64,000 nt of DNA from Pseudoips prasinana. Its lineage: Eukaryota; Arthropoda; Insecta; Lepidoptera; Nolidae. The first letter of the stretch is position 1, and each line of letters opens with the position of its first letter. Location of the stretch: the NCBI GenBank assembly GCA_951640165.1, contig OX621258.1, forward strand, positions 5,975,501 through 6,039,500. Direction: 5' to 3'. Both the position numbers and the translations under genes were made by a program. The notes below the pieces were generated by a model. That model saw nothing but the letters and a program-made list of their open reading frames with translations, did no database searches and was not told the DNA's origin. This document shows positions 53,133-63,981 of this stretch, piece after piece.

Positions 53133-55055
53133 ATCATCATCATCATCATATCAGCCGAAAGACGTCCACTGCTGGACAAAGGCCTCCCCCAAGGATCTCC
53201 ACAATAGCCGGTCCTGCGCTGCCCGCATCCAGCGGCTTCCCGCGACCCGCACAAGATCGTCGGTCCACCGTGTAGGAGGCCTGCCCACGCTGCGTCTTCC
53301 GGTTCGTGGTCGCCACTCGAGAACCTTTCTGCCCCATCGGCCGTCAGTTCTACGAGCTATGTGCCCTGCCCACTGCCACTTCAGTTTGGCAATTCTTTGG
53401 GCTATGTCGGCTACTTTAGTTCGCCTGCGGATCTCAGCATTTCTTATTCGATCTCGCAGGGAAACTCCAAGCATAGCCCTTTCCATTGCTCTTTGGGTGA
53501 CCTTGAGCCGCCTGATAAGGCCCATAGTGAGCGACCACGTCTCTGTTCCGTAAGTCATCACTGGCAACACACACTGGTCGAAGACTTTCGACTTGAGACA
53601 CTGCGGTATTTGGGATGAGAAGATATTACGTAGCTTCCCGAACGCTGCCCAGCCGAGTTGGATTCTACGATTGACCTCCTTTTCGAAGTTGGACCTACCT
53701 AGTTGGATGGTCTGTCCTAGGTAAATATAGTTCTCAACGACTTCGAGTGCAGAGTCTCCAACCTTAACTAGAGTGGGTGCAACATGGATGTTCGAGATGA
53801 TTTTCGTCTTATCCATGTTCATTTTCAGACCCACTTGTTGAGAGACTCTACTGAGGCCATCGAGCATTGTACCGAGGTCGTCAAGGGTCTCAGCCATGAC
53901 TACTATGTTGTCGGCAAATCTAAGGTGGGTGATGTACTCGCCATTGACATTGATGCCAAAGCCTTCCCAGTCCAGAAGCTTGAAAACATCTTCCAATGCA
54001 GCGGTAAACAGTTTCGGAGATATGACGTCTCCTTGTCTCACGCCTCGCTGCAATTGAATAGGTTTCGAGTTCTGGTCCTGAAGTCGGATTGACATGGTGG
54101 CGTTTTCGTACAAACATTTTAACACCTGGACATACTGATAGTCAATTTGGCACCTTTGAAGAGACCTCAGCACGGCCCATGTTTCGATAGAATCAAAGGC
54201 TTTCTCATAGTCCACAAACGCTAAGCATAATGGCTGGTTATACTCCTCTGTCTTCTGTATAACTTGCCGCAGTGTATGTATGTGGTCTATGGTACTGTAG
54301 CCTTTTCGGAATCCGGCTTGTTCGGGAGGCTGGAAGTCGTCAAACCTTCGTGCGAGACGATTCGTAATGACTCTCGAAAACAACTTGTAAACATGGCTCA
54401 GCAGTGAGATGGGTCTGTAATTCTTCAATAGGGTTTTATCGCCCTTTTTGAAGAAAAGCACCACCACACTCCTGTGCCATGCTTTTGGCGTTTGACCTTC
54501 GAGTATGACGGAGTTGAATAACTTCTGAACTCGTACAGGCTGACGTCCGGGATATCTTGGGTGTAGTGTCGGGTTAGTCTTGCTCTTGGATCGGCATGAC
54601 TATTGACAGGAAGTCGCGTTGTCGTGTATAACTGTCCGTAGAACTTCTCGATCTCACCTAGCAACTCTGGTTTTGACGTGACGATTCTACCATCCTCAGT
54701 CTTCAGCTTCGTCAGTTGGCTTTGCCCTATAGACAAATCTCTTGCGAACACTTTAGAGCCTCTATTCCGCTCGATGGCCTCTTTTATACTAATAGTATTA
54801 AATTGGCGTGTGTCGCGAGTCAGAGACTTTGAGATTTGTCTGTTGAGCTGCCTGTATCTGGCAGCATCACATGAGGATGTTAGAATCATTTTCCGCCTTA
54901 CTTCCATAAGCTGTAGGGTATGGTCGGAGATCTTTTTGGTTCCATTTGTACGACGGGTTTTGTAGAAGTTAGACCCGGCCGTATGGACAGCTTCCACGAA
55001 CCTGTCGTGGTATGTATCCACTTCTTCACAGTCTGCTAGGCATCTTATTACAATA
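53133..55055 (-). mobile_element. RTE-a LINE, 5'-truncated, longest copy
   Basis: On the minus strand the reverse-transcriptase ORF ends ...AFVQQWTSFG and is followed by GCTGATATGATGATGATGAT. The 5' edge is about 55040-55060, where LINE-like coding stops; the apurinic endonuclease domain expected upstream in RTE elements is absent. I could not confirm a target duplication. Confidence 0.8.
53151..55055 (-). pseudogene. RTE-a reverse transcriptase, frameshifted by internal deletion
   Basis: Two open pieces in different frames. The upstream piece (55055 to about 54545) holds the linker before the polymerase (MEVRRKMILTSSCDAARYRQ; GEIEKFYGQLYT). The downstream piece (to 53151) holds the polymerase: NYRPISLLSHVYKLFSRVI, QAGFRKGYSTIDHIHTL, palm motif A FVDYEKAFD (residues 84-92 of the 438-codon frame), motif B RGVRQGDVISP (141-151) and motif C FADN (184-187). 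The family norm is FADD, so the second catalytic Asp is replaced. Compared with the 58361 copy, about 35 residues between VSLYE and the LFNSVILEGQT block are missing, which causes the frame change. Dead. Confidence 0.82.
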
Positions 55056-55338
55056 CTTGTATAAGATTTATTGCATGAAACAATTGTATCCATAGGCTTT
55101 AAAACGATTAAACTCAAATTCGTGTCAAATTTTAATTTCACAGGGTACTAAACAGAACGTTTAAAGAAATACACAATCACAAAGTGATTTATTTAGCTAT
55201 TTGCATAAAAACGGATGGACTAAGTTCATAATACTTATATATGAATCAACTACAACTTTTTCACTGATCATAAATGTAGTGAAGGGCTTAAAAACCTAAT
55301 TAACCTAAACATCTCAACTGGTGGTCCCTTTCTAAGGA

Positions 55339-55490
55339 TCAAGATACAAAATCAATATGTAGTGTTAATTCCGCTAATTGTCAGTTTAATCATGCCGGGA
55401 CGCAATTTGCACCGCCCTCCCGCCCGCAAAAATGTGCACATGTAAGAAGGACAATAAGCAGAATTAACACTACATATTTTGTATCTTGAT
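55339..55490. repeat. Rep-S, palindromic element with ~36-bp arms
   Basis: TCAAGATACAAAATCAATAT and GTAGTGTTAATTCCGCT pair with the complement at 55450-55490, with one indel. A GC-rich centre CCGCCCTCCCGCCCGC. Related centre at 29830. Confidence 0.65.
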
Positions 55491-55559
55491 TGTTATGGAT
55501 TTCCGCAAAGTAACGCCTGATTCCATTACTTACCTTTCTAAGGATCTCTTCAATAAAAT

Positions 55560-55690
55560 TGTGTACATCATTCGGAGCGATAATAATCGCCACGCTTGGC
55601 AGGTTGGCGATCGCAGTATGATAGTCAGTACACAAAGAGACGCTGCTGTCCTTTCTGTGGGAATTATTCCCTCGAGTCGACTTCTGCCCC
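55560..55690 (-). mobile_element. SR fragment
   Basis: GATAATAATCGCCACGCTTG and GCAGGTTGGCGATCGCAGTA to CCTCGAGTCGACTTCTG, antisense SR middle. Confidence 0.6.
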
Positions 55691-55819
55691 CCCAGTTTTT
55701 ATTAGGCAGGCTGTTGGTTTCTCTGCTCCCTTGTTTCCACATTAAGAAAGAAAAACAGCGACCAAAAAGTTTTCTTATGAGCGTTATAGAAGATATATGA
55801 TTCTAATTTCTTACAATCC

Positions 55820-56040
55820 TTTTTTTTTTTTTTTTTCTTGCGGGGTGTAAAATCCTGCATAGATGTCCTCCGCCTTGGGTGAGGCGGAGGGGTCTGTCAG
55901 ACTCCTACTGACTAAAAACCTCCCCGGTGTTCCATCTCACACCTGCGCCGGGGGTCGCGGGAACATACGATACTCCCGCAACCCCCGGCTAAGCTAACTA
56001 TCAAAATGCGCCCCCTCACCCGTTTTGCTTATGCCTGCCC
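55820..56040 (-). repeat. Rep-V, longer copy
   Basis: T18 run, then ATGTCCTCCGCCTTGGGTGA and GGCGGAGGGGTCTGTCAGAC, followed by CCCGCAACCCCCGGCTAAGC. Probably the antisense of an A-tailed LINE 3' UTR. Confidence 0.5.
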
Positions 56041-56086
56041 GGCCCACTTATACTAAGTACGTTTTAATAAAATTGTATTAGCTAAA

Positions 56087-56169
56087 CAACTAAACAAAAA
56101 TTACTATAGAGTTATCCTTGTGGGAAGCTACAAGGATATCTCTATAGTAATTTTCGTTTAGTTAGTTGA
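56087..56169. repeat. 83-bp hairpin with ~36-bp arms
   Basis: CAACTAAACAAAAATTACTA and TAGAGTTATCCTTGT pair with ACAAGGATATCTCTATAGTA and ATTTTCGTTTAG...GTTG. The loop is GGGAAGCT. Mini fold-back element or hairpin-RNA source. Confidence 0.65.
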
Positions 56170-56218
56170 CTGTGGTTATAGATTAAAAGAAAAGAAATAT
56201 ATAACACAACTTTAAAGA

Positions 56219-56480
56219 CGGGCCTGTTGGCGTTGTTGGCAAATGCTTGCTTTTCACGCCGGAGGTCGTGGGTTCCTTTCCCACCCAGGATAGAAGGTGC
56301 ATGAACATGTCTGTCTCTCCTGAGACTGGGTGTAATTATCGATATAAGTATGTATTTACAAAAAAAAGGTACCTAGTATTTTTAGTTAATCAGTTATCTG
56401 GTTTCCATAGTACAAGCTCTGCTTAGTTTGGAATCAGATGGCCGTGTTTGAATAATGTCCAAAGATATTATTATAATTAT
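56219..56480 (+). mobile_element. S1 tRNA-derived SINE
   Basis: GACGGGCCTGTTGGCGTTGT, B-box GTGGGTTCCTTTCCCACCC (mutated), GTACAAGCTCTGCTTAGTTT, tail ATATTATTATAATTATTAT. Confidence 0.8.
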
Positions 56481-57550
56481 TATAGCTGGGGAATTATGTT
56501 TAAATAATATTAAAAATGAACATTAATTGTCAGCGCCCACGCATAGTTCTTGCGCCCTAGGCTCAACTGAAACCTAATTGGCTTGAGAGTAAATCAGGCC
56601 TTGAGTAGATAGTTACAGAGTAGGATTATGCCCACGAAAGGCGTCGTTTGGCCATGATCACCTCTAACAATACAATTAAATTACAAACAGGATTTTGAAA
56701 GACATGTGACTCATTGGCGTTACCCAAAAAGCTTCTAAGATTAAGTGTGTCTGGCTTAACCAAGCATGACTGTCTGCCCGCCATAAACTTAAGTTAACTG
56801 CCGTGGGCGGTACAAAACCAACACAATTATCTACCTAATAGTAGCCACAAATCACCAAAATTGGTTACAAATTAAACTTTTTAATGCAATCCGTTCAAAA
56901 ACACAGATCTATCCGTTCAAAAACTAGTATCTGGGTCAATCAACTTTTAAAGTACTCCTTTCGTGTCCCTATGAAATTAAAACCCAAAAACAATATTAAA
57001 AATGAATATTTTGTAAATATTGTTGTTATATTATGGAATAAGATGCTTAGATGTTATGCTACTATTTTTATATGTACAACTTTTTAAATTATTAGTCGCG
57101 TTTTTGTAAAAACGCAGGGGAACACTGTCCATATTCGTACAAAAACAGTATGTCCCCAGGTATGGGTCACAACAAACATTTGCCTTTTTTTCGGCTTAGC
57201 TGCTTAGAGACATAGGTTTTTAATATTTTTATTAGATAGCTATTTGAGTAAGCTTAGCTAAAAAGACAGTTGATACATATTTTTTAAATTATAACGTGCA
57301 TTTTTATATTTTTAAGTGTTTGTCCCCATAGAGCATCTAAAACATCAATTCTACTGCGTTATATGAAAAAATTACAAAATTTCTCGAGAGATAGCTCTAA
57401 GCTTTAGTTATTAGCGGGAGTGATCGTCTATAAGTACGTTGGCAAGCCGCCGCAAGATCAATGTATCACAGGTCGGCCGTCACTGTGCGACAAGCTCTCA
57501 AGAGGTGTGCGTGGGTTTATTACCGCTCTACTAAGTTACGATATAAATTT
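56481..57550. other. No recognisable gene
   Basis: No coding signature. The last ~150 bp may contain a non-coding first exon of the pseudogene that follows: a donor-like GGGTAAGA at about 57551 and an acceptor-like TTTCAG at 57857-57862. This is weak evidence. Confidence 0.4.
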
Positions 57551-58316
57551 GGGTAAGATTTTATAATTAGTTGCTTTTGTTATTTAAATATAAGGCCTTT
57601 TTGCTCTAATTTTCAAATTAGACCACTATCATTTCGTTTAATTCCGTAAATGTGAATTTATAATCGATTTTCTGTTACTTTTTCCCCCGCGTTCCTGTAA
57701 ATTTCTCTGGCGTTGTAGGTAACTTTAGAGAATGTATGGCAAAGGTGATACCGATTTTAATCATAATAATTTGTCTTTATTTGTAAAAATAACGTCAACT
57801 TTCTATTATTTTTAAAATATTTGAACTAAATATTTAAATAACTGTATTATATGTAATTTCAGATTGAAATAAAAACAAAACTAAAAGTATAAATGCCAAT
57901 TAGTACGGCTGAAAAACAGAACCTTTATGAAGAACGATTGGAAAATAATTCCGAGAGTTACAAAAGAAAAGAGGCAAAAAGAAAGCCAAGGGAACGATAT
58001 CACAAAACATAAAGATTAGTCAAATATTTGACTCCAAAATAAAATAACGAAAAATATGTTAAACAGAGTTTTGGAAAATACACTGCCAAGTTTTCGGGGA
58101 CCTGAAATTACGATTTACGAAATGCGGAAAATCACAGAAAATGATGAACATTTTTATATTCACTCCGATGATGGTATGGTAAATAATGATGCTCACCAAT
58201 CTTGACAATTAACTAAATCTTCGGACGATGATGAACCCTTGGTTGTACTCAAATTTACCAAAGAACTACAGGACATTACTAATAAGAGGCGCAAAATATA
58301 TATGTAGACGTATATT

Positions 58317-59678
58317 CCCAGAGGACGACTAACCCAATACTTTACCGAAAACACATTAGAATGGCTCTCAAACAGCTTAAGAATAACAAGACGCCTGGTG
58401 ATGATGGACTTACAGCAGAGCTTCTAAAGGCGGGTACACCAATCCTACGGGTCATTCAGAAGTTATTTAACTCCGTCATACTAGAAGGTCAAACGCTACC
58501 AGCATGGCACAGAGGTGTGGCGGTGCTCTTCTTCAAAAAGGGTGATAAAATCCTCCTGAAGAAGTACAGACCCATCCCACTGCTGAGCCATGTTTACAAA
58601 TTGTTTTCGAGAGTCATTAAAAAACGTCTCGCACGCAGGTTTGACGACTTCCAGCCTCCCGAACAAGCCAGTTTCCGTAAAGGCTTTAGTACCATAGACC
58701 ACATACATACTGCGGCAAGTTATACTGAAGACCGAGGAGTATTGTGGACTATGAGAAAACCTCGGATTCAATCGAAACCTGGGACGTAATGAGGTTTCTC
58801 CAAAGGATTCGAATACCGGTATATCGAGGTGTTAAAGTGTTTGTATGCTACAATGTCTATGCGACTCCAGGACCAGAACTCGAAACCTATCCACTTGCAG
58901 CGAGGTGTGAGACTGGGAGATGTTATATCTTCGAAACTGTACACCGCTACATTGGAAGATGTCTTCAAGCTTTGGCATCAATGTTATGGCTGAGACCTTT
59001 GAAGACCTCGGTACAATGCTCGATGGCGTCAGCAGAGTCTCTCAACAAGTGGGTCTGAAACATCCATGAAGCACCCACTCTAGTTAAGGTTGGAGACTCT
59101 GCACTCGAAGTTGTAGAGAACTATATTTACCTAGGACAGTTCATCTAACTAATTAGGTCCAACTTCGAGAAGGAGGTCATTCGTAGCATCCAGCTCGGCT
59201 GGGCAGCGTTCGGGAACCTACGTAACATCTTCTCGTCCCAAATACCGCCGTGTCTCAAGTTGAAAGTCTTCGACCAGTGTGTGTTGCCAGTGATGACTTA
59301 CGGAACAGAGACGTGGTCGCTCACCATGGCCCTTATCAGACGGCTCAAGATCACCCAAAGAGCAATGGAAAGGGCTATGCTTGGAGTTTCCCTGCGAGAT
59401 CAAATCAGAAATGCTGAGATCCGCAGGTGAACCAATGTAACCGACATATCCCAAAGAATTGAGAAGCTGAGGTGACAGTGAGCAGGGCACATAGCTCGTA
59501 GAACCGACGGCCGAAAAGTTCTCGAGTGGCGACCACGATCCGGAAGTTGCAGCGTAGGCAGGCCCTCTACAAAAGGGACCGATGGCCGCTGGATGCGGAT
59601 AACGCAAGACCAGCAGTTGTGGCGATCTTTCAGGGAGGCCTTTGTCCATCAGTGGGCGTCTTTCGGCTGATATGATGA
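58317..59678 (+). mobile_element. RTE-a LINE copy inside the pseudogene
   Basis: TATATT precedes it (58311-58316) and follows it (59679-59684), a possible 6-bp duplication. It ends TTTCGGCTGATATGATGA. The coding part is far more decayed than the 53133 copy. Confidence 0.72.
58361..59668 (+). pseudogene. RTE-a reverse transcriptase, multiply deleted
   Basis: An initial 142-codon open piece reads KQLKNNKTPGDDGLTAELLK, YRPIPLLSHVYKLFSRVI and QASFRKGFSTIDHIHT, then the frame breaks. Later segments match the 53151 ORF in other frames (ETWDVMRFLQR; LWSLTMALIRRLKITQRAM-like). The bases that would encode motif C are deleted: TTTGGCATCAATGT joins directly to TATGGCTGAGACC. Clearly inactive. Confidence 0.75.
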
Positions 59679-60008
59679 TATATTGTTCTGATGATGAACA
59701 ACCTTGTTCAAGTTACAATGAAGAAAATTCTAAAATCGCAGTTGGTGATCTACTCGTAAACATTTACGCAGATTCTTACAAAATGTTTCACTTACGCTGG
59801 CAAAACCTTGGGTGACATAGAAGATGACGGTGAAATTAAATTGATGTTTTTAAAAGTGGTTGATAAAGATGCCACACGATTTTGATTAGATGAAAATGAT
59901 ATTTGCTATGTGAATAATAATAATGATGTGGTACAGAGATTACCGAATCCTGATATCGTTCAAAGTCGTCATCGTGTATATTACCAATTTTCGAAAAGTG
60001 AAAAGTAA

Positions 60009-60740
60009 TATAAATTTATTCGGTAAAGCATTCGAATGTTTTGATTACACGTATGCAGATTTCAATACAGAATTTAAATTTATGTTGATCTTACTCGCCA
60101 AATATTAGTCTTTTAGGTCTTAGATCTTATTTATTTATAACATGCGGATTTTCAACACATTCTCTGTTGTTACCAAATAGTTTTCTCTAGCGTTACTAAC
60201 TGTCCCTACCTTTCCGATTTTGTTTTGAAAGTTTGTTACAAGATTTTCACTCATTTATACATAAAAACTAAGAAAATGTAAACCTTAATACCTGCTTGTT
60301 GTCATATTATATAACTATTAATACTGATTATGTTCAAGTAAGATTATTTTAAAAAATAAGCTGTTGAAATGGTTATGGTAACACCGTAGACCTTAAAACA
60401 TCATTTATTATGTGATAATATAATGAAAAAGAAAGTCTGATTATATTAATATCTACTTTTTGATTATCTCTAACCAATAATACAATTTGTAGAAGTAATA
60501 TGTTTTGTTTTACTCCATAATAATAAGTCCTAATTTTAGTAACGCGAGAGATCCATAATCATAAAGTTTAAAAAATATCAGAAAATATAAGAAAAACTTC
60601 GCAGCTACTACGAAAAACATAAAATTCAATGAATTTCCTTAGTGACGGTACAATAAGTTTATTAAAATATGCAAAAGTATATTTTCAAAAAAATCTTGTT
60701 CAAACCACTGAAAGGAGCACTTTAAAAGTTGATTGTCCCA
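60009..60740. other. No recognisable gene
   Basis: AT-rich; nothing identified. Confidence 0.45.
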
Positions 60741-61010
60741 TCTATACCTAGTTTAATTCGTCTTTCTTGGCGCGCGATTAGGGTATTGGTATCTATGCCT
60801 AATTCAATTCATCTTTCTTGGCGCGCGATTAGGGTATTGGTATCTATGCCTAATTCAATTCATCTTTCTTGGCGCGCGATTAGGGTATTGGTATGTCTAT
60901 GCCTAATTCAATTCATTTTTCTTGGCGCGCGATTAGTGGATCGGTGGTATCTATGCCTAATCACATTCTTATTTTTTGGCGCATGACTAGGCGATTGGAA
61001 TGGTGTTAAA
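60741..61010 (+). repeat. Tandem array, five units of 51-55 bp
   Basis: CTTGGCGCGCGATTAG starts at 60766, 60817, 60868 and 60921, with a diverged unit near 60976. The first three intervals are 51, 51 and 53 bp. Because 51 is a multiple of three, an 85-codon frame with repeated HLSWRAIRVLVSMPNS runs through it, but no start context or homologue supports a protein. Confidence 0.85.
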
Positions 61011-61193
61011 TTTACTAAAACAGGAAATTTTATAAAATCTTGACACAATTGTGACACTATCCAATCGTAAAGCAATTAGTATTTTTAGGTACACGGATTG
61101 TATGAAAACATTTAGAAATAATATTTAATTTATCGATAGACATTATTTAGTTATATATGAACTTTTAAATTCTTATAACTTCGTTAAATATTA

Positions 61194-62217
61194 GGTCTTT
61201 ACCTATGAAATTGCCGTTCTGCAGTACTGGCCATTTCAAATCAAAATAATTTTTGTTTGGCTAAGAATTCTAATTTCAAATTAATTTTATTTTAAAAACA
61301 TGGATTCTTTTTTCCAAAAGTAGTCATTTCTTTATTGATAAGTGTTACATTTTCATCGCATTTCAATCTTTTTCGTCATCATGGATACGTTAAAAATTCG
61401 AGTAATTATGGAATATGAGTACCGTCGTGGCAGCAACGCGGCACAAGCGGCACGCAACATCAACGACGTTTACGGAGCTAACACTACAAACCAACGCACC
61501 ACCTGTTATTGGTTTGCTCGCTTCCGTTCTGGAAATTTCGACCTGAAAAATGAACCTCGCGGTCGTCCGAAGACTTTGGTCGACAATGACGAATTAAAGG
61601 CGGTTGTGGAAGCTGATGATACACAATCTACGGCTGAATTAGCAGCAGCTTTCGACGTTAGCGTCAAAACAATATTGGTCCATTTGCGTCAAATTGGCAA
61701 GGTAAAAAAGCTTGACAAATGGGTGCCCCACGAACTCAATGATCGCCAGCGCGAAGTACGCGTCGAGACGTGCCTTGCACTGCTCAACAGACACACAAAT
61801 GAAGGAATTTTGAACCGCATTGTTACCTGCGATGAAAAATGGATTCTGTTTGATCACCGCAAGCGCTCAGCAAGTTGGTTGGATCCTGGTTCAGCACCTA
61901 AACAATGCCCTAAACTCCGTCATCCGCCCTACTCACCAGACCTTGCGCCTACAGACTACTACTTTTTCCAGAATTTGGATAACTTCTTGGCGGGAAAAAA
62001 ATTCAATACCCGAGAGGCAGTACAAAATGCCTTTGAACAATTTGTTGCCTCCCGTCCAGCTGATTTCTTTAAGAAGGGCATCAATAAACTGCCACTGCGA
62101 TGGCAAAGATGCATTGATTGCATGGGTGATTACTTCGATTAATACAAATAAAAAAATTCATGAAAAAAATTCGTTTAAATTTTTTCATACAAAACGGCAA
62201 TTTCATAGGTAAAGACC
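61194..62217 (+). mobile_element. mariner element, internally deleted
   Basis: 1024 bp between TA at 61192-61193 and 62218-62219. Inverted repeats start GGTCTTTACCTATGAAATTG and match for 25 bases, then 1 mismatch within 28. Intact mariners are about 1.3 kb, so roughly 0.26 kb is missing, all from within the transposase gene. Confidence 0.9.
61381..62142 (+). pseudogene. mariner transposase with in-frame deletion of the second catalytic Asp
   Basis: 253 residues from the ATG at 61381; the open frame extends 13 codons further upstream without another ATG. The N-terminal DNA-binding region includes GRPK at 61-64. The mariner hallmark WVPHEL (114-119) and the first catalytic Asp D151 (TCDEKW) are present. 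The sequence then jumps at residue ~178 (QCPK to LRHPP) to YSPDLAPTD, which carries the third Asp at 192. About 90 residues usual in the family (~345 aa total), including the HDN catalytic Asp, are gone, yet the frame is kept. It cannot catalyse transposition but could still bind its own ends. Confidence 0.88.
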
Positions 62218-62219
62218 TA

Positions 62220-62835
62220 TTATAAGGCAATTTTAATTTGTTTATACTGTAAGGCTTTATGTGTTGTCAGCATTAATACCGAAGAATTAAAAAGAAGCTT
62301 TAATAGCCGCTACCCTATTATTGATTATTAATAACAATAATAACGCCTTTGTTGTTATCAACAATTCCGTCAAATATTACGACTACTAGCGCTCAACGCG
62401 CCTAGAATGTTGCATCCATCTTTAGGAAATGGCCAACGACTTTTTTTTCCGCCGCTGTCGGTCAATAGACCACTTGGCTTGTTTGTATGACACACATACA
62501 ATAAAAAGTGGCCTCAACAAAACAAGTCGGCGTGTTAGCATGTGGGCCGCCTCGCCGTCTAGTAGACATTGAAAAACTATGCATTAACACAAATTGGCAA
62601 AGAATAAAACAAGAGCTTCCTGTCGTCGCACATAATGGTATGCTAAGTATTGTTAATAATGTTGTAAATGACTAGTTTTTGTGATGTTATTATGACATTT
62701 TGGATGTAAGGTGAGCAACAGAAGTATTTAACTAAGTCTGTAAATAATTCGTTACAAGGAGAGTTGCTCAAAAGCACCTAAGCGATCAGCATTTATTTAT
62801 TTATTTGTAAAACCAACAGTAAGAACAACAATAAA
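62220..62835. other. No recognisable gene
   Basis: Nothing identified. Confidence 0.45.
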
Positions 62836-63010
62836 CTTACTTATTGTATGGGCAGTGGTTACCCTAGTGTCAGAGTTGTTCACCGCCCAGTACGACTCTG
62901 ACATGGCTTAACGATTATTGTCTATTGTTGTTAAACCACTTTCGCGGTCACCCATCTACGGACTGACCACGAGCCTAGTTGCTTCACCTCGCCAATCTGG
63001 CAATGAGCAG
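62836..63010 (+). repeat. Rep-M copy
   Basis: TTGTATGGGCAGTGGTTACC, CTAGTGTCAGAGTTGTTCAC and CGGTCACCCATCTACGGACT, ending AGTTGCTTCACCTCGCCAAT. Confidence 0.55.
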
Positions 63011-63011
63011 C

Positions 63012-63640
63012 TCCACACAACAAAAATAATAAATATTATAAGCAACCCACCCACAGCCAATTACTAAGGTACAGTTCTTTACTTTTAAACATCCAGTTAA
63101 AGAATATGGAGAAGAAAAATATTACCAGTTAAAATAAATAAATTCAATCAAAATAAGTCAAAACTAAGTTCCTTCCTTATTAATTGGAATTAATAAATCA
63201 TAAAGCCTACGTTGAAAAGGGTTTGACGAATTTGGTGAACATCTCAACTGGTCCGCAAAAGGAGCACTTTTTAAGGCGAGTGGAGATTTGGAAAATTGTC
63301 TAAAAATGAAATGATCTCAATTTTTACGCAGGTAATTTTCTTAAAATACCATCGACAAGCACCTTTAAGTAGGTACACGATTTATTAAACTTAAACAATT
63401 TTCAATAATACTATAATAAAGTAACACTAAAAAATAAAAAAATATGAAAGAAAGATTTTCCTATTAAATATAAGTAAATCGGACGGCATGGAAATAACAT
63501 GCATCATCTGATCGACTGCATAACGTTCTCATTTTATTATAACCACAATTATAAATCTTCAATAGTTATCCAAAGGAGTTTCGAATCAACGAATTCTTTC
63601 AACGTAGCGTAGCTAAAAGCAATCATCGACCAAAACTAAT
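63012..63640. other. No recognisable gene
   Basis: AT-rich, with no repeat family that I recognise. Confidence 0.45.
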
Positions 63641-63981
63641 AACCCGAGGCGGCATTTCAAATTGACATCTGTCATGTTGACAGTCCGTTACACACTCATT
63701 TTGACAGCGGCTGTCAATAAAAGCCAGTAATTTAGACCCCGTTTCAAATATCTGTGTTAATACCGCAATAAGCGTTATTTATTTGGTTTGTACTTCAAAA
63801 TTGTAGGACAGGAGTTATTGCGAGCAATTTTAGTGGTAATATTGATAATTTATAGGCATTTGTTACCTACATTGTTTGTTAGTTATATTTGGAGTTCGAA
63901 ATGGCTTTGTTAATAAATTATATTAATAATATGATTCAAAAATTGAGAGTTCCTCGTACAAGACAGATATTGTGTGCATAG
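63641..63981 (+). promoter_or_regulatory. Possible promoter and first exon, speculative
   Basis: Clustered TGACATCTGTCA-like palindromes (TTGACATCTGTCATGTTGAC at 63661; TTGACAGCGGCTGTCAA near 63701) lie upstream of an ATG at 63901 (GGAGTTCGAAATGGCTTTGT). The ATG opens 26 codons before a stop at 63979-63981. The last codons overlap S1-like sequence (ACAGATATTGTGTGCAT). The layout could be a gene start at the window edge, but nothing confirms it. Confidence 0.2.

Larger units (their letters stand above)
57893..60008 (+). pseudogene. Decayed host or TE-captured gene, interrupted by a LINE
   Basis: Piece 1 (57893-58012) starts with ATG and encodes 39 residues, including AEKQNLYEERLENNSESYKR; its very basic tail ends in a stop. 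Piece 2 (about 58068-58306) encodes GPEITIYEMRKITENDEHFY and an acidic SDDDEPLVVL, with one internal stop. After the LINE (58317-59678), piece 3 reads CSDDEQPCSSYNEENSKIAV and GDLLVNIYADS; then after a frameshift comes GDIEDDGEIKLMFLKVVDKD and RLPNPDIVQSRHRVYY, with a final stop at 60006-60008. The plan (basic N-terminus with AEKQxxY, acidic middle, beta-rich C-terminus) recalls an uncharacterised insect protein family known to me only from memory. Function unknown. Confidence 0.55.

Noticed and set aside
63901..63981. 26-codon frame as a small protein gene
   Set aside because: Ends inside SINE-like sequence and has no homologue known to me. Kept only as part of a speculative promoter note.
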